A stretch of 64,000 nucleotides of DNA from Mytilus trossulus (lineage: Eukaryota; Mollusca; Bivalvia; Mytilida; Mytilidae): positions 45,539,270-45,603,269 of the forward strand of contig NC_086375.1 in assembly GCF_036588685.1 (NCBI RefSeq), given 5' to 3'. The notes under the pieces were generated by a model, which worked only from the letters and a program-made list of their open reading frames with translations, was not told the DNA's origin and did not search any database. Within the stretch, counting starts at the first letter, position 1, and each line of letters begins with the position of its first letter. Positions 1-15,026 of the stretch are shown piece by piece. The position numbers were made by a program, and so were the translations under genes.

Positions 1-246
1 AATGAAAACTACAAATTGATGATCATTTAAATAAATGCAAGCTTACTGTACAAAACTTTGGTTTACTATATGTCTACGTAATTTTTCATATAAAGCATTA
101 TTTTAAGGAAAATACGCAAATTAACTACATCTTATTTTTGTCCGACTACCACTTAACAGTAATTGTCCCATGTGTTTTCAATAATGTAAGTAGGTTATTT
201 TTGTTTGGACCTTAAACGTGGTATGTGTTTCTTTCTCTCGCTAAAG

Positions 247-414
247 CAAATAGATGCAGCCTTAAACAATGGGAAGCCAGTTTCAATAATGCCTTGTTGC
301 TCATTTGTCAAAATACAATCCCATGGATTTAGCATGAAACGCCATGAGAATGGAGAAACAGATGACTCGGGTTCCGAACACGCCAACCGAGCTCACCCAT
401 GGATAAACATTTAT
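247..414 (+). CDS. candidate internal exon of an unrecognised gene
   Basis: An open segment of 56 codons lies between a pyrimidine-rich acceptor (AG at 245-246) and a possible GTAAAA donor at 415. It begins Q-I-D-A-A-L-N-N-G-K and ends H-P-W-I-N-I-Y, and is phase 0 at both ends. The composition is protein-like (two adjacent Cys, few low-complexity runs), unlike the AT-rich surroundings. I do not recognise the family. It is compatible in phase with the exon-like segment at 1320-1433, so both could belong to one plus-strand gene entering from the left edge. No start or stop codon can be assigned. The donor is weak, so chance remains possible. Confidence 0.3.
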
Positions 415-1319
415 GTAAAAGTTGTTTTCTTGAAATAAATTACTAAGATCAATAAAATAATAATGTGAAACGACGTGATTTATCAAAGGATATACAAATT
501 GCTTATTCATTTGTACTCATGACAAATCAATTCTTTCACATTTACTATTTCTTTACACTATGATTCATGGTAAGACAATTCATAATATGCTATATTGAAA
601 CATGCAATAAGTATGACTAAAATTTAAAAAAAATATTATTGAAAAAATGCATTATTTTAAACCTAAGATTAACCAGTTGTATATGTAATCCAAATTGTAA
701 ATGAGTTTGAAGATAAAAATATTAGTTTATCATAGCGCAATGTCTCGATTAAAACTGCAGTACCTTCATCACGTTAGTTATTAATGAAACAAGGGTCCAT
801 TTTTTTCTCATAAAGTCCCGCCTCACCTTAGATCAATGGCTTTAAACGAATTGATGATCGTTTGGCCAATTACAATGTCTGTCTTTTACAATGCTTTTTT
901 AATATAGTATATAAAAGCGCATTTATCTAAATCGAAATAATCGTTTATTGGCCGTAGCTTCTTAACGGTTTCTGTAATGCTTAGCATTACTACAGATCTT
1001 ATATTACTGGTAATTTTTAATATTAAAGTTTCTATCTATTAAAGTTTCGAGATATCAGACAAAAACGACAAATTGTCACATTGACAATATCTTATATAAG
1101 GAATCGTTCGATTACTTGCATTTACCGACTTACTTTGTTAATATAAACATTCTGAGCCTTTTTCCAATATCAAATTTTCTCTTTCGATTATATTTGCATG
1201 TATTTTTCTATTATGATATAGTTTAAATGTTAGTAGATAAGTCATTAAATCACAAAGCTTGTACCCTTATACCAATTAAGCCTTTGTGTGTGTAATTGAA
1301 ATTTTTCTACTGGTTTCAG
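415..1319. other. AT-rich stretch, possible intron
   Basis: No supported gene, RNA or repeat seen. It would be the intron between the two candidate exons if these belong to one gene. Confidence 0.3.
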
Positions 1320-1433
1320 AGAAAATATTTAAAAAAATCTAGAACGCGAAGGATTATAACGGACGACGTAAGACAACAACGACACTCATTGATGGCAATA
1401 GCTCAAATGGAATTTAATGCTACTGTCATACAA
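1320..1433 (+). CDS. candidate internal exon of an unrecognised gene
   Basis: A 38-codon segment is bounded by a good acceptor (pyrimidine-rich tract ending in CAG at 1317-1319) and a GTAAGAG donor at 1434. It reads R-K-Y-L-K-K-S-R-T-R-R-I-I-T-D-D and ends N-A-T-V-I-Q, phase 0 on both sides. The first half is strongly basic and the second half could be helical. It may follow the candidate exon at 247-414. I see no further exon to the right before the repeats start, and I cannot name the protein. Confidence 0.35.
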
Positions 1434-1789
1434 GTAAGAGATTAAGCTAGCTTTAAAACCAGGTTCAATCCACAATTTTCTTAAAAAGAAAATGCCTGTA
1501 CCAAGTCAGGAATATATGAAAATAAATGCACAAACGAATTAAAAACTATATAGGTTACTTAATCTAACAGACATATAGCTTATATAATTTGATATATAAT
1601 ATATATTGCCTTACTTCTATGCAATAATTGGTTTCTCCTTATCTCATAATGTGAATATATAAGATAAGCAATGGATCGTTATTTTAGATCATTTTACTAT
1701 GAATGAACATGCAAAACAAACTTAACGTAAACACTGACAGGTCAAATAGTTAAGTTAAAAAAATGGAAATCAATTGATATCAAGAAAAC

Positions 1790-2370
1790 GTCAGCAGTGG
1801 TATCCATCCAGTGGTGTAAATAGTTATCAAAGGTACCAGGCTTATAATCTAATACGCCAAACGCACGTTTTGTCTACATAAAACCCATCAGTGATGGGCA
1901 GATCAAATTGGTTATAGAACCAAACATATACAACGTTGAAGAACATTTAGGACACAAAATTCCAAAAGTTGTGCCAAATACTGCAAAGGTAATCTATGCC
2001 TGGGATAAGACAATCCTTAGCATTTTTGAAAGTTTCAAACTTTAGTAAGCAGGAAATTTATAAAAATGACCATATCAACGATAGTCATGTTAACACCGAA
2101 GTGCGGACTACTGGGCTGGTGATACCCATCGGGGATGAAACGTCCACGAGCATTGATATCGACCCAGTGTTATAAATAGTTATCAAAGGTACCAGGCTTA
2201 TAATTTGATAATCCAGACGAGCGTTTCTTATACATACGACTCATCAATGACGCTCAGATCAAAATAGTTATATCATAAAGCCTAAAAAAAAATACAAAGT
2301 TGATGAGCATTGAGGACCCAAAATTCCAAAAAGTTGTGCCAAATACGGCAAAGGTAATCTATGCCTTGGA
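1790..2370 (+). repeat. R4 dispersed repeat, two direct copies
   Basis: Two related blocks about 360 bp apart share 'agttatcaaaggtaccagg', then a 'gcgtttcttat/gcacgttttgtct' core and a tail 'ccaaaagttgtgccaaat'. Related copies lie at 29575-29745, 30040-30187, 41765-41925, 44045-44150, 44735-44900 and 50490-50650, in both orientations. Non-coding. I recall this sequence type as abundant in mussel genomes. Confidence 0.7.
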
Positions 2371-2659
2371 TAAGACAACCCGTGTACGTGCATGAAAATG
2401 ATGGAAACGGGTTAATGGAATTGTGAATAGTTCTATGATATAGAAGTGCAAACAAACAGACATAAAAAATCGAACGGTAACTGTACGATATCGCCAGACT
2501 AGTCAGCGGTGTCCTTAAAAGTACATCAAATCTAAACAAATGACTTGAAAATTAAAGTAATTAAAAGATGAGACATCTTATTTCATAATTTGATTCAAAG
2601 TTATTGTTAAATACAAAGTTATATGTATATATTCATAGGACACATTGATTGGTTAATAA

Positions 2660-3215
2660 CATAATCTGTGTCTCTGTCTGTATACCTGGTTTCATTAACA
2701 TGGTTTTTAATGAATTCGTCTCATTTTTAGAAGAACACAGAAAGTATGTACTGTTGTTATTTATGTATTATTGTCATTTTGTTTATTTCTTTGGTTACAT
2801 CTTCTGACATCAGACACGGACTTCTCTTGAACTGAATTTAAAATGTGCGTATTGTTATGCGTATACTTTTCTCCATTGACTAGAGGTATTGAAGGAGGGT
2901 TCATATCTCATAAACATGCTTAACCCCGCCGCATTTTTGCGCCTGTCCCAAGTCAGGAGCCTCTGGCCTTTGTTAGTCTTGATATATTTCAATTTCAGTT
3001 TCTTGTGTACAATTTGGAAATTAGTATAGCGTTCATTATCACTGAACTAATATATATTTGTTAAGGGGTCAGCTGAAGGACGCCTCCGAGTGCGAAGATT
3101 TCTCGCTACATTTAAAACCTGTTGGTGACCTTCTGCTGTTGTTTTTCTATGGTCGGGTTGTCGTCTCTTTGACACATTCCCCATTTCCATTCTCAATTTT
3201 ACTTATTCTAAAAAA
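2660..3215 (+). repeat. R2 dispersed repeat, near full 3' part
   Basis: It contains 'caagtcaggagcctctggcc', the 'gtcagctgaaggacgcctcc' block and the end 'cattccccatttccattctc'. Other plus-strand copies are at 19530-19745, 20695-20765, 48660-49220 and 60895-61560. All end at nearly the same base, as expected of a 3'-anchored retroelement, although no coding region survives in any copy here. Confidence 0.75.
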
Positions 3216-3329
3216 TTGTAAGGGTATTGCGGAACCCAGAGTCTCGCCTACTTTTGCTGTTAATCCCACACTCAACAAAAATGATGAAAAAAATCAAATA
3301 ATTATTCCTCTCGATACTGTCTTTTGATT

Positions 3330-3890
3330 GTCAGAAGCTTTGGTCCAAGTTTGGTAAAAATCCAGGCTAGTTTAAGAACCTTTAAAACATTTTAAAAACT
3401 TTAACTGCAAACTGCATGTAATGTTAACTGAAAAAAACTAAGTCCATTTATAAGTAAAATACAGGAAAATGGTATTTTATTTTTACAAAATTTACTTCTG
3501 GATACTATCTTTTAATCATAAACAAGCTTCTAGCCAAGTTTCGTAGAATTCCAAGGTGGTTTAAGAAAGTTATTTAAATTTTAAAAACTATAACCTAGGA
3601 GTGAATGTTATGGTTTCTGTCAGAAAAACTAAGTCCATTTATAAGTAAAATACGAAAAAAATGGAATTTTATTTTTACAAAATTTACTCTTGGATACTTT
3701 CTGTTGAACAATAAAAAGCTTCTGTCCAAGTTTGGTAGAAATCCCGGATATTTCAGTAAGTTTTTCAAATTTCAAAATATTTAACCGCAGAGTGAATATT
3801 TGTGGACGCCGCCGACGACACCGACGCCGACGGAATGTAGGATCGCTATGTCTCGCTTTTTTCAACTCAAGTCGAAGGCTCGACAAAAAT
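3330..3890. repeat. Pearl/Helentron-like element with ~190-bp tandem core
   Basis: Three direct units of about 190 bp repeat the block 'aagcttctgtccaagtttgg' (near 3333, 3523 and 3717) and 'aactaagtccatttataagt'. The last unit runs into a GC-rich tract of GAC/CCG triplets at 3810-3835. An internal tandem core plus a short triplet-rich end is the architecture described for bivalve Pearl elements. ORFs here are artefacts of the triplet tract. Confidence 0.65.
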
Positions 3891-4164
3891 CTAATATACT
3901 ATTCTTTGTATGGATTTTAGACTAAAAATAATAATAAGACGATGTTCGCGTGTTTAGTATTTAGTGCCTATGTGACAACTATTCCCGGTGTTCAAAAGAA
4001 GTTGGTGTAATTAATCATGAACAAATGCACGGTCTGCAGAACGGTCTAAAAATGAGCTTAAAACAAGCTAAAGCGAACTTTAATACAGGGTCTTGGTATA
4101 GGAAATTTGTGACTTTTAGTTTGACATTTGTAGAGAATAATTTTTATTTTGAAAATGTAACAGT

Positions 4165-4512
4165 ATCTTAAAATGTCGTGTACCAAGTCAGGAAATAATA
4201 TTCCTGATTTATGGTTGGTGTGTTTCCCTCCGTTTTATTTTATAACCTAGAATTGTTTTCTTTCAATCGATGTATGACTGTCGAAATGCGGTTTACTACT
4301 TTTGAATTTATATATGGCATTTGTTATCAAAAAGTTCTTTTCTGCATATGTTGGCGTTTGTTTTTGTTGCACTTCGTTATTCCTGTTGTTCCTTTGTTGT
4401 ACTCTTATAGTTGATGTATTTCCATTAGTTCAGTTTTGTAACTCGGATTTGTTTTCTCTCATCGATTTATGACTTTTAAACACGGGATTTATGACTTTCG
4501 AACAGCGGTAAA
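4165..4512 (+). repeat. R3 dispersed repeat
   Basis: Begins with the 'taccaagtcaggaaataata'-type motif and ends in 'tatgactttcgaacagcggta'. Reverse-orientation relatives are at 28360-28700 and 44160-44680. The minisatellite that follows begins exactly at its end. Confidence 0.65.
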
Positions 4513-4800
4513 CTATTGTTGCCTTTATGTATACTAGTGTTGCCTTTATGTATACTAGTGTTGCCTTTATGTATACTATTGTTGCTTTATGTATACTAGT
4601 GTTGCCTTTATGTATACTAGTGTTGCCTTTATGTATACTAGTGTTGCCTTTATGTATACTATTGTTGCTTTATGTATACTAGTGTTGCCTTTATGTATAC
4701 TAGTGTTGCCTTTATGTATACTAGTGTTGCCTTTATGTATACTAGTGTTGCCTTTATGTATATTATTGTTGCCTTTATGTATACAACTGTTTCCTTTATT
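4513..4800 (+). repeat. 21-bp minisatellite, ~13 units
   Basis: The unit is 'tgttgcctttatgtatactag'-like, 21 bp, repeated about 13 times with few changes. A 20-bp variant reading 'attgttgctttatg' recurs at about 4575 and 4658, four units apart, suggesting higher-order duplication. Because the unit is a multiple of three, one frame stays open (repeated L-C-I-L-V-L-P), but I do not believe it is a gene. Confidence 0.9.
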
Positions 4801-5984
4801 TAAAAATTCCGTTTGACTGTGTGAGTCTTATCATTTTAATGAAACTCGACACTTTGTTATTTCAGTTTTAAAATTTTACCTTTTAGGCTATTGAAAAGGC
4901 TTTATCAAATCAGCAAACATCATATTCATATATGTGTGTGTGAGAATTACCTTCGTTCAATAATATGTGTATTCTTTTTGTGATGCCCTGAATCATAGAT
5001 TTCCTTTGATAAATGGCACACGACCATGACAGTATAGACGCTGTTCGACATATGGGTACATTATAAGTCTTACAACTTTAATTTTATTTACAGTGACAAA
5101 GTCCAAAACATGATGTCAACTTTAAGATAATTGAACATGTGAGATTCAACAAGTGAACATATCTCTAAATGTTATCAAATACATTGATGAATCTTGAAAA
5201 ACAACTAAATTGTTTGCTATTGTAGAACATGTGATGAATTAAGTATTTGCTTTAAAATAAGAAACTACCATTAACATTATATATATGCCTAAACAAAGTC
5301 AGGAACTTGGAAATTCAATGTCCATCGTATTTGTTTTTCGTAAATTGCCTTTACCAAATTCTTCATTTAAATAAAGTTATTCTATAAACTGTAATTATTG
5401 GTAAAATATTGATTGTGTTATTAGTCAATTAACAAGAGTGCATGCACATGTTGAAATGTCTCGCCTGCTTTACTGGTATATTGTTGATAGTTCTAAATAC
5501 AAAGCTCCATAACAATTATCAAATACAATTAACTTGATCCAATAAAATGAGATCAATGTCGGATAATCTTACTCTTAAAATGCATGTTTACCTTACAAAA
5601 ACTTTATACAAAAAATATAGTTATTCTTTTGCTTATAGTTTCTTATAGTTACAGGCTCGATAAAAATCAAACTAATAGTATTGTTATACACATATGCATA
5701 TTCCTGGTTCTACAATCTGTATTTTGGTATTGCACATGGTCATTTGCTTCTCTTACTGTTAATGACGTTTTTACAACTAAGTCAATTAGGATGTTTTATA
5801 AGCTCGTATTGGCTTGGTGTCTTTTTAGAGGGAATGTATGAATATCCTTCGAAAACCGGTCAGTGTTTTCGTTAGACGCTTTTCTGTTTTGAACAGCGGT
5901 ATACTACTGTTGCCTTTATTGGTAACGATTTGACGTGTAAAGTGTAAATCAACTGATTTGTATAGTTTGTTCATATGATGTGCT
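4801..5984. other. no feature recognised
   Basis: AT-rich, no supported gene. At 5285-5305 and 5885-5925 there are short pieces of R3; the latter repeats the 'gaacagcggtatactactgt' end without amplification. Confidence 0.5.
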
Positions 5985-6262
5985 GTTTCACCTCTGTCCC
6001 AGGTAAGCAGGGGTGGGCCACATTCTCTTTGTACCTGTAATTCAGCGGTTGTAATTTGTTGCTGCGTTTCATATATTCATAAACATTACTTTTCTCGTTT
6101 GAATTCAGTTTTACATTTGTCAATTTTTTAGCTGACTATGGTTGAAGGGGTTAGCTTATTGTTGAAGGTCGTTCAGTGAACTGTAGTAGTTAACTTTTAT
6201 GTCATTCGGTCTTCGGTAGAGATGTCTCATTGACAATCATACCACATCTTCTTATCTTTATA
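5985..6262 (+). repeat. R1 dispersed repeat
   Basis: Contains 'cctctgtcccaggtaagcag' and ends 'gtctcattgacaatcatacc' followed by 'acatcttctt'. Relatives: 12690-12755 (minus), 14235-14680 (plus), 17462-17850 (minus), 38995-39330 (plus, degraded), 58555-58700 (plus) and a fragment at 62425-62470. Confidence 0.75.
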
Positions 6263-7288
6263 GTTGTGAATAATGTTTCAAGTTTTCTTATTCCAAATGG
6301 TTCATATTTTTTATGTTGGGGCCTTTTATAGCCGACTATGCGTTGTGAGTTTACCTCATTGTTGAATGTCATAAGGTTGTCTATAATAACTTACTTTTTT
6401 CATTTTTGTGTTGACTTGAGTTATCATTGATATGTTCATAATTACAAATTTTGCTGGCTCCCAATTATTGTCATGTTGACTTAGTATGTCTGTTTGGGTT
6501 GCTTACCAAGTTTTGTCAATAAAATGGAATTATAACTGGAAATATATACGTTCGGCTTATTCAACTTAACCCTAGCATTGCTAGTTGTAAACTTGAATTC
6601 TCAGAAACATTTTAACCTCATATATGAACATTATTGACAGTAATTTCAGGGATTGGAACAGTTAATACAAATTATCATTAATATATATTGATGCATTTAA
6701 AAAGTTCTGAGACAGACAAACAAAATCGGTGAAAATGACCTTCTGAAACACATTTCTATAGATATACTTCCACTGATTTAAAAAGTTGTGAACGGGAAAC
6801 AACAATGCATGTTTGCGTGTTGGTTGAGTAAAATTGAACTAGGTAAGTGACTAGTCATTTAATTTTGATTTTAATATAGTTTGAAATACATGAAGTTTTT
6901 AGCTGGGCAAGACTTTTCATATTTGAAAATGAGGTATACAAATCTATAAGGGTAGCAAATTAACCAAAGCTAATTACCTTTATAATTATTTAAATTCCTT
7001 TCTTTATGATACAATCTGATGTTAGGAAACAGTTATTAAATGCATATCATAATATCCTTCGTTGTATTGACAAACTATGAGCCAGACATACATAGAAAGA
7101 TGGGCAGACATGAATAATTCCTACATAATATACATTTTGATCTAGGATGAGGTAAATATTATTCACTGCATCTAGCTGTTGCTCAACAAATCTCATCAAC
7201 TAGTATATCGCCGTCCCTACTGCTTGCAGAAGTATTAAATATCGACCATCCTTTGTCTTAATGTTGAAGTTCCTATTGAACAGTCTCC
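6263..7288. other. intergenic / 3' flank of calcyphosin gene
   Basis: Contains a further degenerate R1-like piece ('gggccttttatagccgacta' at about 6320-6345). The 3' UTR of the minus-strand calcyphosin gene must lie here, but I could not fix a polyadenylation signal. Confidence 0.4.
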
Positions 7289-10672
<3,384 letters not shown>

Positions 10673-11289
10673 TTTTTTCTTCTTCAAGTAACTACGGATG
10701 CTCTGTGTTTTTTAACCTGTATAATTATGTGAATCACCCACGTTTCACACAACTTACATGTAACCGTATGATATGGACTTGTACACAGGTAAATTGTTTA
10801 CTTACAATAAATGATCAATAAAAATAGACTTGTTTGTTCGAAACCACGGGAAGTTTAAACATATGTTGGCTTATTCAAAAGGTATATTTGTGACAACAAA
10901 TTCTTTCTAATGTTTTGTCGTCTCTTCCCACTACTAATAGTTTACATAAGTAGATTCATAGCAATCTACATATCTTTGCAATGCAATAAGTGTGACACAT
11001 ATATAAATAGTAAAAATAGTTTTATCAACGAAAATGCAATTATTTCCTTGTTTGTCTAAAAAAAAAAAAGTGAAGGAGATTTCAGATTAAAAAATAGTTT
11101 TATGTAGATACTTAGCGTTGAATTCCATGGGATAATATTACTATATAATCAGAAAAGCCAGCCTGAAGTTATCTAATTTTTATCTTGCTGGATGAAGTTT
11201 CAGACTCTACCAGACAATACTAATTCAGATTTTTTTTGTCAAAAGAATATCAGTACATAATTCACTTTTTCAGATGTATTTAAAAACAC
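10673..11289. promoter_or_regulatory. upstream flank of calcyphosin, no motif assigned
   Basis: The promoter of the minus-strand calcyphosin gene should lie here. I see no convincing TATA box or other named site. Confidence 0.25.
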
Positions 11290-11830
11290 TATACTATATA
11301 ATTTAAAGATCTGTACATACTTTTTGGTGATGATTCAATGTTATATCTTAGAGTTATTGAGTTTTTTTGTTAAAAAAAGGGGGGGAGGGGTTCACATGTC
11401 GCGCCGTATCTCAAAAACCATGTATGATTATTGATTAAAACTGAACACACTGCTCAGCTATATTAATCTAAAGATCTTTATACCTTTTGGTGATGATTCA
11501 AAATTTTATTTTTGAGAAATTGTTTTTATTTTGGTAAAGAAAAGTGGGGTTTTAATATGTCGCGCCGTATCTCAAAACAATTTATGAATATTGTTTAAAA
11601 CTTTACACTCTTCTTAGTTATAATAATCTAAAGATCTGTATATTTTTTTATGATGATTTAAAAACGATTTAAGAGTAATCGACTCTTTTTGTAAAAAAAA
11701 AAGGGGGGGGGTCACATCATGTCGCGTCGTGTCTCTGAAACTTTTTATGATTTTTACTTAAAACTTCACACACAATACGACGGGCGTATCACGTGCTTGT
11801 GGCGAAGCTGTTTATTGAAAAATGCAGTAA
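11290..11830. repeat. tandem-core element, ~175-bp units x3
   Basis: Three direct units share 'gtcgcgccgtatctcaaaa' (near 11399, 11559, 11720) and 'ctaaagatctgtata' plus 'ggtgatgattca'. Each has an A-run followed by a G-run of variable length before the 'gtcgcgccgt' block. It ends in a unique tail 'cgacgggcgtatcacgtgct'. Probably another Pearl-like element. Confidence 0.65.
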
Positions 11831-12232
11831 AAGTCATTGTCGCCACAGGATCGTATTTCATTTGCGCTTAACTGAATAAGTATTACTTTTGCGCCAATTT
11901 AAAGGTGGAATATAACTAATTTGATGCAAGTTGAATCCTGAATGCGAGGCTCGTATAAGAAATGTTTTAGAGAATCACCCATTCCTCATTGGGTAAGTAA
12001 GTGAGTTCATACTGATTGCTCGTATAAAACTGGTGAAAAATGTTTTTTTTATGTTCTAGGTGACAATTGGACTTAGTTAATTCGGATAAAAATATCGAAG
12101 GAAATGCATTTGTGATTTTTAAAGACATGAAATGAAGGAAATATGATGTATTAAAAAAAAGAATATAAAACGTATAAATAGAGTTGCAAGGTGCAAAGTC
12201 AGAATCACAACAAATGTAGCACAGCAACACCG

Positions 12233-12505
12233 TTACAGCAGATTCCATTGAGTGTGTAGCCAAAGGTAGTATCTTTGGTTAGCTTGCTTGTTAGCTGAAC
12301 CGTGAAGTTATTGTTAGGTTATGTAAACTATCCTACTTTAAGAATAGACTAATCCGACAGAAAACCAATCGATCTGTCGGTTGGACTATGCTACTTCGAA
12401 AGGTGGGTAGAACACCTGACATAATAATGACTTCGCGGTTCATCTAACAAGCAAGCTAACCAAAGATATTACCTTTCGCTACACACTCACTGGAATCCGC
12501 TGTAA
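12233..12505. mobile_element. foldback MITE, 273 bp
   Basis: The left arm starting 'ttacagcagattcc' and the right arm ending 'ggaatccgctgtaa' are inverted copies over more than 80 bp, including an almost exact 'tttggttagcttgcttgtta' pairing with 'taacaagcaagctaaccaaa'. A second inner pair ('ccgacag' / 'ctgtcgg') closes the structure, so nearly the whole element can fold. No coding capacity. Confidence 0.85.
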
Positions 12506-12689
12506 ATGATACAGTTAACCACTGTCAAATAGAGAAGCAAAATCTACAATCCCAGTATGAAAAAAATTCAAAAGGGTTTAATGTCTTTAATGTTATAATT
12601 TTGGTTTATTGGTGAATATAATTTATCACCAATATGTTATACTATGTTATCACAATTTTGTTTTTACATGATTATTACACTATAAAATA

Positions 12690-12755
12690 AGAAGATGTGG
12701 TATGATTGCCAATGACATAGAAATTAACACTTATAGGTCACTGTATGGTCTTTGA
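12690..12755 (-). repeat. R1 fragment, reverse orientation
   Basis: 'aagaagatgtggtatgattg' followed by a 'taggtcactgtatggtct'-type block, the reverse of the R1 end. Confidence 0.7.
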
Positions 12756-13870
12756 AAATTACAAAAGCTCATACTGCATAATCAGCTATGACAAATGTAA
12801 AAAACTTCAAACGAGAAAACTAATATTTCCAATAAAGATCTATTATTTAACCATTTTCTGTATTGTTGGCTCAAAGACAATGAACTGTTTTGGTGCAAAT
12901 AAAATGTTAATTGGCACAAAAGCAAAAAAACCCAAAGAAATATAGTTATAAGTAATCATTACCTATCAGGTTTTATAATGATTGTGCTTAACTTACTTTA
13001 CGTTGACATTGATAAGAACATTCAATAAAATAAACAAAAATGTTTTTGAAATATTTGCTTGACTTTCCTGTCGGAAAATCTAATATCCACATGATACCCA
13101 ACTCTTTAAATCATTTTGTAACAAGTTTCAACCCTTAAATAGCATTGTAATTAAATGTTAAAGCATGTTGCAGAATTATAGGTGGTTTAAAATGTATTCC
13201 CTAGATCTTGTTGAATAATAATGACAATCTTAGATTTAATTCAAATTGCCTCGAATGTAGTAAGGACTTGTTGTTTTACTATTGTAGTCTTATCTGCTGT
13301 GCGAATCAAAGTCTCCCTGCAAAGATTTTGGATTATCGGCATCTAGCAAGGAATTCCATTCAAGACGTTTAGACTATGGTTTATCTATAACTTTTCATGA
13401 AGCGCAAGATTTTTTACTCCGGATTGAAGGCTTCGCTGTGACTCTCGGGTGAGAAAATGCAGTAAAATCCGTTGCTTAGCTTTCAAAATTGGTTCGTGAG
13501 AAAAGGAAATTTATTAAGTAGCTGAAATAGTAGATAACAAGCTTTTCACTGTAAAATGTAAATAATAAAAGTTGGTTTTTTAACAAATCATTATCTATGA
13601 AATCAAACACGATTAATAATTGTATTTTAAAATAGTAAATTTACTTGTCAGAGACAAAAATGGAAAAATTAATTAATGTCTTCGTGGATATAACAAAGCC
13701 TACGCAAAACAGAAAGAACTGATCTATTGATGTGCATTTGAAGTTTTTTCGAACAAAAACATGAAAAAAAAATACAATGCAAAGACAAAAATAAGATTAA
13801 TTCATCAAATCTGACAACCTTGTTTATCATCGGATGTAAAATTTCGAAGGTCAGTTATTTGATTTTAAAG
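12756..13870. other. no gene recognised
   Basis: AT-rich. At 13425-13500 a short GC-richer segment ('gcttcgctgtgactctcggg') resembles the tail of the 11290-11830 element. Nothing else supported. Confidence 0.4.
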
Positions 13871-14117
13871 ATGAGTAGTTTCGAATATAGTGAAATTTTT
13901 GAAATATTGAGCAGAGAATCAAGATACATGCAGAATTACAAGAAACAACGAAATTATAGATTAGCCTGGCGTGCAACAGGTTTTAACAGCTGTATTAGAT
14001 GAACACAAGAGATGGTTTGAAAATGAAAAGTCAATGATGACGATGGTTGAGTTCAGTGGAAACTATTACATGCATATCATGACGGATACATGCTACTATG
14101 ATATGGATATTTATTAA
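13871..14117 (+). pseudogene. small coding-like segment with apparent frameshift
   Basis: An ATG at 13871 in good context (aagATGa) opens 43 codons beginning M-S-S-F-E-Y-S-E-I-F-E-I-L-S-R, then hits TGA at 14000. Near 13975 a second frame takes over and reads V-L-T-A-V-L-D-E-H-K-R-W-F-E-N through Y-Y-D-M-D-I-Y to TAA at 14115-14117. Both halves have protein-like, charged, aromatic-rich composition, and the change of frame falls where one ends and the other starts. A broken small gene or retro-copy fits; a sequencing indel would also fit. I do not recognise the family. Confidence 0.3.
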
Positions 14118-14234
14118 CTCTGCTTTTAACAAGACATACACCCTGAACCGGATTTTGAATATGCTAGTTCACAAGGTAACAGTCCAAAGGAAGACCCGTA
14201 ATCCTAACACAGACACATTTTTTGACATTAATGT

Positions 14235-14680
14235 CATTATGAGGAGATGGGGTATGATTGCCTATGAGACAACTATCCACCAGAGTTGGGATGTATAACT
14301 ACCCTGCCAAACCCGGTCTGTGCTTTTGTTTCTTGTTTTTCTTCTTTGTATCAGTCTTGTGAGTTAAGTCCTTTTCAGCGGATTTGTTTTCTTTTATATT
14401 GTGGAGATACACCAATGTCCCATGTTAGGGGGAATGTTGGCCGCCCACAAACATATTTAACCCTTAATTTCCTTCTGTATGTGTCTGTCCCAAGCCAGGT
14501 GCTTTTATTTTAATGTTTGTTATTTGTTACTGTGCATTCCATTTGTTTTTTGTCCTCATGGTTTTGTATATAAATCGGGCTGTTAGTTTTCTCGTTAAAT
14601 AATTGTTAATTGTTTAACATTTGTTATTTCGGGGCCTTTTATAGCTGACTATGTGGTATGATTTTTTTCTCATTGTTGAT
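14235..14680 (+). repeat. R1 dispersed repeat, partial and rearranged
   Basis: Contains 'gattgcctatgagacaacta', 'tgtctgtcccaagccaggtg' and 'tcggggccttttatagctga', all R1-type blocks. The ORFs in it are not supported. Confidence 0.6.
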
Positions 14681-14866
14681 GCCGTATGGTGCCCTATTTT
14701 CTATGTCATCAAGTTGGTGTCAAAGAATTATTTGTGTTAAAATTTTCCATGGTATGTGCACGTGGTGTATACGAATAGCTCAATCTAAATTATTTTGTGT
14801 CGAAACCGTTTTGTTATGTAAATCAGGCAAATACACAATAAAGGTAAGTTTCACAAACAATAATAA

Positions 14867-15023
14867 GCAGGGGCGGATCCAGCCATTTTAAAAAGGGGGG
14901 TCCTAACCCAAGACAAAAAAAGGGGGGGTCCAGTTACATGTCCCCATTCAAATGTATTGATCGTCCAAAAAAAAGGGGGTTCCAACCCCCCGTACCCTCT
15001 CCCCCTTTCTGGATTCGCGCCTG
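14867..15023. mobile_element. MITE with 'caggggcggatccag' ends, ~157 bp
   Basis: The left end 'caggggcggatccag' is matched, inverted, by 'ctggattcgcgcctg' on the right. The interior has G-runs ('aaagggggg') on the left and C-runs on the right that pair with each other. It abuts the next element directly. Confidence 0.75.
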
Positions 15024-15026
15024 ACA

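Noticed and set aside
3629-3920. Arg-rich ORFs on both strands
   Set aside because: Generated by the GAC/CCG triplet tract of the tandem-core element.
4513-4800. CRISPR-like array
   Set aside because: Units are contiguous without unique spacers, and the context is eukaryotic.
4589-4816. Periodic hydrophobic ORF
   Set aside because: Produced by the 21-bp minisatellite, whose unit length is a multiple of three.
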